Position numbers and translations under genes: made by a program. From positions 434,001 to 498,000 of the forward strand of contig NZ_AEYF01000044.1 of NCBI RefSeq assembly GCF_000292525.1: a DNA stretch of 64,000 nt, in the 5' to 3' direction. The notes under the pieces are model-generated. The model made no database searches. It worked only from the letters and a program-made list of their open reading frames with translations, and was not told the DNA's origin. The DNA comes from Rhizobium sp. CCGE 510 (GTDB taxonomy: Bacteria; Pseudomonadota; Alphaproteobacteria; Rhizobiales; Rhizobiaceae). Below are positions 1-6,128 of this stretch, in pieces. Each line of letters begins with the position of its first letter. Within the stretch, counting starts at the first letter, position 1.

Positions 1-1
1 T

Positions 2-297
2 GCCTTTCCTTGCGATCAACGCATCGTGCTGTCCAACTGGAAGTCCTGTCAGATCGCTTCATTGAGCGAAGAGGGTGGCGCCGCAGATTGGAGGCCGTGC
101 CTGTATGGACTCGCAGCAAAGCCATAAGCCCGTATTTCTTGAATGATCCACGTGCACTGGCCAATCACGGGCTTTGCAACGCCAAGTTCCACCGCGTCGT
201 TATCTGCTGGCCGGGATGGGATGAGGGCGACAAGGACAAATGCTCTTATCGCATCTGCGACGGCGCCTCATGGAAAAGAGTGCCGGATGGGGGCTGA
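2..297 (+). pseudogene. Frameshifted, 5'-truncated copy of a six-cysteine exported protein
   Basis: Two reading frames together match the intact protein at 3902-4327. The frame starting at base 2 reads AFPCDQRIVLSNW and runs to GGAADW near base 91. It then hits a stop at 125-127. From about base 92 the next frame carries on the homology (VPVWTRSKAIS, LANHGLCNAKF, RVVICWPGW, KCSY) to a stop at 295-297. Base-by-base comparison with the intact copy, just after the GAT TGG codons, shows one base missing near 92-93. The start and signal peptide lie outside the window. All six cysteines of the intact copy are matched across the two frames. It is either a decayed duplicate or a one-base sequencing error. 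The function of the family is not known to me. Confidence 0.75.
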
Positions 298-571
298 TCT
301 CAGCTGGAAGGCCACCGCCATACCCTTCGATGTCAGAGGCCAGTCAGCATGAAATCACCACACTACGCAGGCAGCCTTGGGACGGCAGACGCAGCTGCTG
401 GTCAAAGATAGAGTCGTCATGGAACCCTGGATGAGAGCGCCGATCATGGATGGCCGTTTTGTTCTGGTGGGAACGGACGTGAAAGATCTGGAGGCGATGG
501 CCGAACAGTTGCGCGTCCCGAGAGCTTCGATCGTTGTCCGGCTGCGCCCATGAGGGGGCGCCCGGCCCCTT
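298..571. other. Gap with only a weak 44-codon frame
   Basis: No gene is convincingly supported here. A short plus-strand frame at 419-553 would encode 44 residues (MEPWMRAPIMDG...). It could be the tail of a lost gene, but it has no clear ribosome site and no family I recognise. The rest looks like ordinary spacer between the broken exported-protein copy and the 3' end of the flavin oxidase-like gene. Confidence 0.3.
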
Positions 572-1180
572 TCATGGATTGACCCATCGACAGGCCGCAA
601 GCGCGCCCGTCGCATCATAGGTAAACAGCGCCCTTCGATTGTCCTGCCTGCACAACTCGAACCAGTCCAGCGTCCGGGCGCGAAAGATCAACAGGCCGAA
701 ATGCGGCTTTCCCTTCGCCTCATCCACGGCCTTCGACGGAGCCGCCTCGTCGATGGCGTCAAAGGCACGGTCGTCCCCAGGTGGACCACCGGCATAGGTC
801 GTCCGGGTCCAGGTGGAGAGCTTGTCCCAGGCGGCGTTGGCCTGATCGCTGCCGGAGGCATGCAGTTCAACGGTGCCTCGAAGCCGAAACTGCAGCCGGG
901 TCTGCGCGCAGAAGCCGAGGACCGTGACACGGGGATTTGCCGAAAGCTCCCGCCATTTCGGGCTGCGCGTATCGGTGTGAAATTCCAGAACCCGTGATGA
1001 CCCGTCAGCGCGGCGCAAGACTACCATGCGCGCCTGTGGCCTCTGCTCCGCATCCACGGAGCAGAGGTTCAAGAACCGGAAAGCCGACTGCGGGCTGGAC
1101 GCCGCCGTTTCCAGCTCTCGCCATGTGGAAGCGTCTATATCAGCGAGGTTCAACGGCACGGCTTCGTGATCTGTCTCCAT
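572..1180 (-). CDS. Pyridoxamine 5'-phosphate oxidase-family FMN-binding protein
   Basis: The 202-aa product looks like a split-barrel flavin protein of the pyridoxamine-phosphate oxidase superfamily, probably the Alr4036-like branch rather than true PdxH. Residues 47-62 (RPQARMVVLRRADGSS) form the strand that usually contacts FMN phosphate. HTDTRSPKWREL follows at about 68-79 and the C-terminal stretch RTLDWFEL...RRALF is typical of the family. The substrate is unknown. A catalytic role in B6 salvage is not implied, because this branch often carries out unassigned reductions. The ATG at 1178-1180 is preceded by AGGAAAGG, which lies inside the left arm of a 33-bp inverted repeat. The gene is therefore translated from a site supplied by that element. 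Confidence 0.7.
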   Translation of the reverse strand: METDHEAVPLNLADIDASTWRELETAASSPQSAFRFLNLCSVDAEQRPQARMVVLRRADGSSRVLEFHTDTRSPKWRELSANPRVTVLGFCAQTRLQFRLRGTVELHASGSDQANAAWDKLSTWTRTTYAGGPPGDDRAFDAIDEAAPSKAVDEAKGKPHFGLLIFRARTLDWFELCRQDNRRALFTYDATGALAACRWVNP

Positions 1181-1184
1181 GGCT

Positions 1185-1457
1185 TAGAGCCTTTCCTGGT
1201 TAGATTGAAGCATTCTGTTGGCTCAAACGGAGTCGGATGGTCGACCGGCCGGCGCGCGTCGTAGCCAAGCCCTACGGCCAAGCCGGCCGGTCGATCAGCC
1301 GGCCCGTTTCAGCCAACCCGAAGGGCCGGGCATCTTTCCGCCAGGATCAGAGGCGATCGGCTCGGACATACCTGGGGGTATACCCATCGCCAATCGCCTC
1401 CGCCCTGACGAAAACCTGCTCCGGCAGAATGCTTCAATCTAACCAGGAAAGGCTCTA
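1185..1457. repeat. 273-bp element bounded by perfect 33-bp inverted repeats
   Basis: Bases 1185-1217 and 1425-1457 are exact reverse complements over 33 bp. The 207-bp interior has further dyads, for example a 13-bp pair built on TCGACCGGCCGGC near 1240 and 1284. It has no coding potential. It fills the gap between two minus-strand genes, almost abutting the start codon of one and the stop codon of the other. A 10-bp sequence, GCTCAAACGG, occurs just inside the left arm (1221-1230) and just outside the right arm (1458-1467). The structure resembles a MITE or a rhizobial intergenic mosaic element. Which family it belongs to cannot be told from one copy. Confidence 0.8.
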
Positions 1458-1459
1458 GC

Positions 1460-2164
1460 TCAAACGGAACGGGTAATGCCGCCGTCGACGCGGATGTTCT
1501 GGCCGGTGATGTAGCCAGCCCCCTCAGACAGCAGGAAGGCAACCGTCGCGGCGATTTCCTCGGACGTGCCATAGCGGCCCATCGGCACGCTGTCGCGCCG
1601 CGCATCGGTGGCGGGCAGGCTGTCGATCCAGCCGGGCAGGACGTTGTTCATGCGGATGTTCTTCGCGGCATAGGTATCGGCAAAGATCTTGGTGAAGGTC
1701 GCCAGCCCGGCCCTGGCGAAGGCCGAGGTGGGGAACATCGGCGACGGTTCGAAAGCCCATGCCGTCGAGATGTTGACGATGGCGCCGCCGCCCTGGGCCT
1801 CCAGGATCGGCGCGACCAGCCGGATCGGCCGCACGGCGCTGAGGAAATAGACCTCCATGCCCTTGTGCCACTCCTCGTCGGTAATTTCGAGGATCGGCGC
1901 GCGCGGCCCATGGCCGGCAGAGTTGACCAGCGCGTCGATCCGCCCCCATCTCTCCATCGCCAGATCGACGAGCCGCTTCACATCATCGTTCACCAGGTTC
2001 GAGCCGGTGACGCCGACACCGCCCAATTCTTTGGCGAGCGCCTCGCCCTTACCCGATGAGGAGAGCACCGCAATGCGATAGCCATCCGCAGCCAGTTTCC
2101 TTGCAGCGGCGGCACCCATGCCGGAACCGCCTGCGGTGATGAGAGCGACTTTTTCTCTAGACAT
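1460..2164 (-). CDS. Atypical short-chain dehydrogenase/reductase (SDR) family protein
   Basis: This 234-aa protein has the Rossmann SDR fold. The dinucleotide loop TAGGSGMG is at residues 10-17, NSAG at 81-84 (the usual NNAG), and the C-terminal end ITGQNIRVDGG is classical. The active site is unusual. Ser133 is present in NIST, but where YxxxK should follow the sequence reads S147-A-F-A-R151, so both the catalytic Tyr and Lys are replaced. The enzyme may act differently or may only bind ligand. The start at 2164 (ATG, preceded by GGAGG) is preferred over an in-frame TTG 12 bases upstream. The gene is divergent from a LysR regulator, which probably controls it. Confidence 0.8.
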   Translation of the reverse strand: MSREKVALITAGGSGMGAAAARKLAADGYRIAVLSSSGKGEALAKELGGVGVTGSNLVNDDVKRLVDLAMERWGRIDALVNSAGHGPRAPILEITDEEWHKGMEVYFLSAVRPIRLVAPILEAQGGGAIVNISTAWAFEPSPMFPTSAFARAGLATFTKIFADTYAAKNIRMNNVLPGWIDSLPATDARRDSVPMGRYGTSEEIAATVAFLLSEGAGYITGQNIRVDGGITRSV

Positions 2165-2244
2165 CGGGGCCTCCAATCGTTGAATTGCGAAGCAGTATGG
2201 CAGAGACGGCGCTGACTTTCGCCTCAGAAAGAAACATGTCAGAC

Positions 2245-2257
2245 TGTAGAAAATCTA
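2245..2257. promoter_or_regulatory. Candidate operator dyad in the SDR/LysR divergent region
   Basis: GTAGA-AAA-TCTAC is a perfect 5-bp inverted repeat with a 3-bp spacer. It lies 23 bases before the LysR start codon in the 115-bp divergent region. LysR-type proteins usually bind such dyads near their own promoter and the divergent target. The assignment is by position and symmetry only. Confidence 0.35.
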
Positions 2258-2279
2258 CTGGACAGTCCCGGAAAACCCA

Positions 2280-3155
2280 ATGGTCCAACCCCGCCGCAAG
2301 CTGCCGCCGCTGAATGCTCTGCGCGCCTTCGAAGTCTCGGGCCGCAGGTTGAACTTCCGCGCTGCCGCCGAGGAGCTGGGCGTGTCGCAGGGGGCGGTGG
2401 CGCAACAGGTGCGCACGCTGGAAGATCAACTCGGCCTGATGCTGTTTCAACGCCTGCCGCGCGGCCTGGCTCTGACCCCGCAGGGCGCTGCCTATCTGGC
2501 GGATGTGACCCGCGCCTTCGATACGCTCGGTGAGGCGACCGGGCGGCTTCTCGCCCGGCCGGACGCGGTGACGATCAGCGTCACCCCGACCGTCGCCGCC
2601 AAGCTGCTGATCCCGCGGCTCGCCGAGTTCAAGGTGGCGCTTCCCGACGTGGAACTGCGGACGGTCGCCACCGAGGCGCTGTCCGACTTCGACCGCGATC
2701 AGGTGGATATTGCGGTGCGGCTGACCCGCGGGCCTTTCCCAGCCTCGCTGGAGGCGAGGCTGCTGTTCCGCCAGGAGCTGGTCGCCGTCGCCAGCCCCCA
2801 TCTGGTCAAGGACCTGCGGCTTCCGCTGGCGGCCGACGAGCTTCGCAGGCTGCCGCTTCTGCACGACGCAGTCAGCCCCTGGCCGCTCGTCCTGCGATCG
2901 CGCGAGAAGCTGCCGGGTGCGGTGTTCAACCACACCACGCTGGCCCTCGATGCGGCGCTGGCCGGCCAGGGCGTCGCCTTGGCGTGCCGGGCGTTCGTGG
3001 CGGCGGATCTCGAGGCCGGGCGGCTGGTGCAGGTGACGGATGCGACGACGGTCATCGAACCGGACTATTTCCTGATCCGCAAACGCTCGTCATCACCGCG
3101 AAAGGCGGTCGATGCGGTATGGCATTGGTGCGCAGCACGGCTATCGCTCGACTAG
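2280..3155 (+). CDS. LysR-family transcriptional regulator (GcvA-like)
   Basis: The 291-aa product is of normal LysR length. The N-terminal winged helix-turn-helix spans about residues 8-67 (LNALRAFEV, AAAEELGVSQGAVAQQVRTLE, LFQRLPRG). The rest is a periplasmic-binding-protein-like effector domain beginning at about residue 95. The opening PPLNALRAFE is typical of the GcvA/AmpR-type subgroup. It is transcribed divergently from the atypical SDR gene, which is its most likely target. The effector cannot be inferred. No strong ribosome site precedes the ATG at 2280. Confidence 0.88.
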   Translation: MVQPRRKLPPLNALRAFEVSGRRLNFRAAAEELGVSQGAVAQQVRTLEDQLGLMLFQRLPRGLALTPQGAAYLADVTRAFDTLGEATGRLLARPDAVTISVTPTVAAKLLIPRLAEFKVALPDVELRTVATEALSDFDRDQVDIAVRLTRGPFPASLEARLLFRQELVAVASPHLVKDLRLPLAADELRRLPLLHDAVSPWPLVLRSREKLPGAVFNHTTLALDAALAGQGVALACRAFVAADLEAGRLVQVTDATTVIEPDYFLIRKRSSSPRKAVDAVWHWCAARLSLD

Positions 3156-3360
3156 GCTCGGCGATATCAGGCAGCGTCATCCTGCATGGCCTCAGCACCC
3201 TCAACTCAGCCGCTCGCCCCGTCAAATGAGAGGCGCCGCATAAGCCTGCAATCGGCTTTGCTGGAAAAAAACATCTCGTTCCAGCAGTCACCTCGCCACG
3301 CGGGATAAACCGCCTTATGTGAGGAGGCGGCAGAGAGCACGCAGCGGAGGTCCTGAGACA

Positions 3361-3606
3361 ATGCAAACCATTTGGAAGAAGCCGGTGACGTTGGCCCTTG
3401 AAGGCCCGGATCAGTGGGTGGTCATCCAGACGACCCAGGCCGCAACATGGGCATTGGTCGAAGACTGGCCGACCGAGGAAGGTCCGGCGCTCGATCGGGC
3501 CTGCGCGGTTTGCGCCGATGTCATGTCGGGCAAACGAAACCGGGAAGAGGCGCGGCAGGCCTTCATCGAAGCTGCGATCGAAGCCGGCATCCCGATCAAG
3601 GAGTAG
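3361..3606 (+). CDS. DUF982 domain-containing small protein
   Basis: The 81-aa product matches the DUF982 pattern common in rhizobia. A short strand region (KPVTLALEGPDQWVVIQTT) is followed by the WP...G box, an AC..CADVMSG helix and the closing R.AFIEAAIEAGI. The function of this family is not known. The start at 3361 is chosen because GGAGG lies 10 bases before the ATG; an in-frame ATG-like start at 3319 has no such site. It is flanked upstream by about 200 bases of spacer with no gene, and downstream by a strong hairpin. Confidence 0.8.
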   Translation: MQTIWKKPVTLALEGPDQWVVIQTTQAATWALVEDWPTEEGPALDRACAVCADVMSGKRNREEARQAFIEAAIEAGIPIKE

Positions 3607-3631
3607 GGTCAGGGCAATTGGGGCTCTGTTA

Positions 3632-3662
3632 GGCTCGTTGCCCCTACTAAGGGGCACGAGCC
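3632..3662 (+). terminator. Hairpin after the DUF982 gene
   Basis: GGCTCG-T-TGCCCC pairs with GGGGCA-CGAGCC around a 6-base loop. It is a 12-bp stem with one bulged T. There is no long U-run after it, so termination would be weak or Rho-assisted. The rest of the 295-base gap (3607-3901) shows no gene. Confidence 0.45.
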
Positions 3663-3901
3663 AGCGGTTTCCGGAATTGGTGTGGCTTTTGTCGTCTTTC
3701 ACGCGTGCTGTTGGAAAGACCGGCCCAGCGTCCACATCGCCAATCGCCACATATTCTTCGACAACATTCAACATTCCATGGTTGCAACGGCGAGCAATCC
3801 AGCGTAAGAACACTTCATGAACTAGGAAAAAAATCTTAGGGCGTCTTTTGAGATCACCTGATCCCGTCAGGGACAGGAAATTGCACGCGGTGGAGGCCAG
3901 G

Positions 3902-4327
3902 ATGCGAAAGGGTGGCATGAGGGAGACGGGCGCGATGGTCTATGGCCAGCGGCTGCTGGCATTGGTTTCGATCCTGCTCGGAAGCGCCGTCCAGGCCTTT
4001 CCCTGCGATCAGCCGGTCGTGATTTCCAACTGGTCGCTCTGTGCGACCGGCAATGTGAGCGCTGAGGGCGGCGCCGCTGATTGGAAAGTCGTTCCTGCAT
4101 GGACTCGCCAGAAAGCCATAAGCGCATATTTCGAAAACGAGCCGCGGCTCTTGGCAAACCACGGTCTTTGCAACGCCAAATTCCAACGCGTCGTACTCTG
4201 CCTGCCCGGATGGCAAACGGGCAACCCGGATGAGTGCTCATATCTGGTTTGCAGCGGCTATTACTCATCCGTGTTCGGGAAGGAAGAAAGGGAAGCTTAT
4301 GAAAGAGACTTCCCGGCGAAGCAATAG
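3902..4327 (+). CDS. Small exported six-cysteine protein, family unknown
   Basis: From the start at 3902 the product is 141 aa. The N-terminus has a basic stretch, then a hydrophobic core (RLLALVSILLGSAV) and a likely signal peptidase site at QA/FPC. The mature part has cysteines in FPC, SLC, GLC, VLC, ECSY and LVC, consistent with up to three disulfides in the periplasm or outside. The start is chosen because GGAGG sits 5 bases before it; an in-frame ATG at 3935 is the main alternative. A frameshifted paralogue lies at 2-297. I do not recognise a characterised homologue. Conserved blocks such as PAWTRQKAIS and NHGLCNAKF would be useful search seeds. Confidence 0.7.
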   Translation: MRKGGMRETGAMVYGQRLLALVSILLGSAVQAFPCDQPVVISNWSLCATGNVSAEGGAADWKVVPAWTRQKAISAYFENEPRLLANHGLCNAKFQRVVLCLPGWQTGNPDECSYLVCSGYYSSVFGKEEREAYERDFPAKQ

Positions 4328-4381
4328 TTTGTCGCTTCGCTGCCTTGAGCGATCACTGGAGTTGCGGTCGCGGCAAACTTT

Positions 4382-5038
4382 TCATCCGCTTGCATTCTTG
4401 AACACGAGGCACTGTGTGAACCGGTTACCGTTTCCCACTGCTTCAGACCAATTCACCATAATTTCCCCCTCAAGCGTCATCACCTCCGACAAAGCTCGTC
4501 CCAGATCCCAGACAAGGGGGGAGAATTGTTCGTTGGTCAGATTATCGGCCTGAACGACCAGATAGGCGTTCGTCTTCATGCGTTTGCAGATCCGGCCGTA
4601 TATTTCCTGCATTCTTTTCAGATAGATGTCATAGCCGCTGTACTCCGGATCGCCGTTATAAAGCGGGTTCCATTTATGCCAATTGGGCATGTATGGCGGC
4701 GATGTGATGCAAAAATCCATCTCGGGAAAATCGAAGGCTGCCAGCTCCGCGCAATCACCACAGAAGAGATGATCCTTTGCCGTTATGCGTTCCCTGACCC
4801 ATTCATATCGCTGCCGGTCGGCTTCTATCCCGTAAGCCAGCCTGCCTTTCTGCTCGCAGACGAAAAACGTCGTTCCCAAGCCCACGAAGGGATCGAAGAC
4901 GGCGTCTCCCGATTTTGTAAACCGATCAAGCAATGCCGACACCAAAGCGCCGGGAAACCTGATTTCATCGCCGTTCTGAAATTCCGGCAAGGGAAATTGA
5001 TGTCGGTTGGAAACCGTCCATAATTCTGAAATTGTCAC
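4382..5038 (-). CDS. Orphan site-specific DNA methyltransferase (SPPY type)
   Basis: The 218-aa product has the S-adenosylmethionine motif DPFVGLGTT at residues 49-57, GIEAD at 70-74 and the catalytic TSPPY at 112-116. TSPPY is usual for N4-cytosine methylases. Motif I comes before motif IV, which is the reverse of the common beta-class order for such enzymes. The short length leaves little room for a target recognition domain. The GTG start at 5036-5038 follows GGAAGG at good spacing. No restriction endonuclease gene is adjacent, so it looks like a solitary methylase. Its base use is visibly less GC-rich than the core genes, which suggests acquisition by transfer. Confidence 0.78.
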   Translation of the reverse strand: MTISELWTVSNRHQFPLPEFQNGDEIRFPGALVSALLDRFTKSGDAVFDPFVGLGTTFFVCEQKGRLAYGIEADRQRYEWVRERITAKDHLFCGDCAELAAFDFPEMDFCITSPPYMPNWHKWNPLYNGDPEYSGYDIYLKRMQEIYGRICKRMKTNAYLVVQADNLTNEQFSPLVWDLGRALSEVMTLEGEIMVNWSEAVGNGNRFTQCLVFKNASG

Positions 5039-5177
5039 GGCAAACTTCCTTCCCTCGCATCAGCTTTTTCTTCCCCTATCAACGGACATAGCTCCTTCGA
5101 GGGACCAGGGAAGTCCGATATCGCTTGATGGCAGGGTAGCGTCGCACGCTGATCTCGTCGGCGCATTGCCAGGACGA

Positions 5178-5465
5178 TTAGACCTCGTCCGGCCACTCAC
5201 GCGCGCCGTGCTGGACGAACAGAACTTCGATATGGTCGTCTCGAACGCGGTAGGCAACGATGTAAGGCGTTGCCGGAATAACAAGCTCGCGTGTTCCTCT
5301 GATTTCGCCGGCACGCCCTATGAAGGGATTGGCGGATAAAAGCTTCTCCGTCTTTGAATGAATGTCATTGACGACGCGCGCCGCGGCGCGCGGGTCTCGC
5401 TCGCCGATATAATCGTTGATGTCTGCAAGCTCTTTGAGATAGCGTTTCGTCCAGACAAGGCGCAC
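5178..5465 (-). CDS. RelE/ParE-superfamily toxin
   Basis: The 95-aa protein has the compact RelE/ParE layout. An N-terminal helix pair (WTKRYLKELADINDYI, AAARVVNDIHSKTEKL) is followed by the strands REL...YIVAYRV and IEVLFVQHGAREWP. The HGAR.WP ending is typical of ParE-like toxins. Such toxins block gyrase or cleave mRNA on the ribosome; which applies here cannot be told. It starts 7 bases after the antitoxin stop codon, so the two genes are co-transcribed. Its downstream flank to 5039 holds no other gene. Confidence 0.85.
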   Translation of the reverse strand: MRLVWTKRYLKELADINDYIGERDPRAAARVVNDIHSKTEKLLSANPFIGRAGEIRGTRELVIPATPYIVAYRVRDDHIEVLFVQHGAREWPDEV

Positions 5466-5472
5466 GGGGCTG

Positions 5473-5709
5473 TTATGCCTGACTGTATTTGTTCAGCACC
5501 GCGGCAATATCTTCATCCGTGGCGAAGCTGCCTCTGTCGGCGTCCTCGATCCCCGCCTGAACGCCCGCGATCCATTTTTCCTGCCACGCAAGAGAGCGAC
5601 CATGGGAAAGCGCGTCTTCGATAATCTGGCTACGTGTCAAAGTTGAACGCTCTGCCAGCATGTCGATGCGACGGCTAAGATCGTCGGAAATATCTACCTT
5701 GTTCTTCAT
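5473..5709 (-). CDS. Ribbon-helix-helix antitoxin, partner of the RelE/ParE toxin
   Basis: The 78-aa protein starts with a ribbon-helix-helix DNA-binding segment (KVDISDDLSRRIDMLAE, LTRSQIIEDAL) and ends in an acidic tail that would wrap the toxin. This is the CopG/ParD-type architecture. It precedes the toxin gene, as usual for type II modules, and probably represses the shared promoter. The ATG at 5707-5709 lacks an obvious ribosome site. The putative -10 hexamer lies so close that the mRNA may be nearly leaderless. Confidence 0.82.
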   Translation of the reverse strand: MKNKVDISDDLSRRIDMLAERSTLTRSQIIEDALSHGRSLAWQEKWIAGVQAGIEDADRGSFATDEDIAAVLNKYSQA

Positions 5710-5730
5710 GTGTTCATTCTGCCATATCGC

Positions 5731-5742
5731 GGCGGTACCGCC
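5731..5742 (-). promoter_or_regulatory. Palindrome in the putative toxin-antitoxin promoter
   Basis: GGCGGTACCGCC is a perfect 12-bp palindrome 21 bases upstream of the antitoxin start. On the minus strand it overlaps a weak TTGGCG-N17-CAGAAT promoter-like arrangement. A ribbon-helix-helix antitoxin binding here would block RNA polymerase. The assignment is inferred. Confidence 0.4.
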
Positions 5743-5929
5743 AAGAAAATCTGAAGTCTTGGCTGGACTTCGATGCTCAGGGAATTGTGGGAGATTGGAA
5801 AATCGCCGCGCGGTGCTGAAACTAAGCTTCGCCGATAGGCCAAGGTATAAGCGGAATGAAGGATTTAGAACGGCGGATTTGAGCTCCCGTTCAAGGCCTT
5901 AACATAGGCTTGCAATGAAAAAGAGGAAA

Positions 5930-6006
5930 TGGCGCACCCGGAGCGATTCGAACGCCCGACCCCCAGATTCGTAGTCTGGTGCTCTATCCAGCTGAGCTAC
6001 GGGTGC
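5930..6006 (-). tRNA. tRNA-Arg (anticodon ACG), CCA encoded
   Basis: The minus strand folds into a full cloverleaf. The acceptor is GCACCCG/CGGGTGC, the D-arm contains AGCTCAGCTGGATAGAGC, and the anticodon stem CCAGA/TCTGG has loop CTACGAA, giving anticodon ACG. The T-loop GTTCGAATC is present. The discriminator G is followed directly by genomic CCA. The 3' end faces the accessory region, as in integration hot spots, but no repeat of this end was found in the window. Confidence 0.97.
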
Positions 6007-6040
6007 GTGCAATTGCGGCGATGCCGCTTGCGTGGGCGAT

Positions 6041-6069
6041 CCTCTAAAGCGTCCTTCGGGACAATGCAA
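6041..6069 (-). promoter_or_regulatory. Candidate sigma-70 promoter of tRNA-Arg
   Basis: On the minus strand TTGCAT (6064-6069) and TAGAGG (6041-6046) are separated by exactly 17 bases. The -10 lies about 35 bases before the mature tRNA 5' end. The -35 matches consensus at 5 of 6 positions; the -10 is weaker. Confidence 0.5.
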
Positions 6070-6128
6070 TAGCATTTCGGAAAAAATCGCGCGTTTAACA
6101 GTTTGCGGCCGCAGCTTCTGAAATCCTG

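Noticed and set aside
2157-2933. Minus-strand open frame of 258 codons opposite the LysR gene
   Set aside because: It would run across the divergent promoter and into the SDR start. Its composition is Gln/Arg-rich antisense.
3052-3918. Minus-strand open frame of 288 codons covering the DUF982 gene
   Set aside because: It overlaps the end of the LysR gene and the whole DUF982 gene. It has no recognisable domain and no ribosome site, and the DUF982 frame has both a motif and GGAGG.
1-5929. Left attachment repeat matching the tRNA-Arg 3' end
   Set aside because: I looked for copies of the acceptor and T-arm sequence left of the tRNA and saw none, so an integrated element is not proven within this window.
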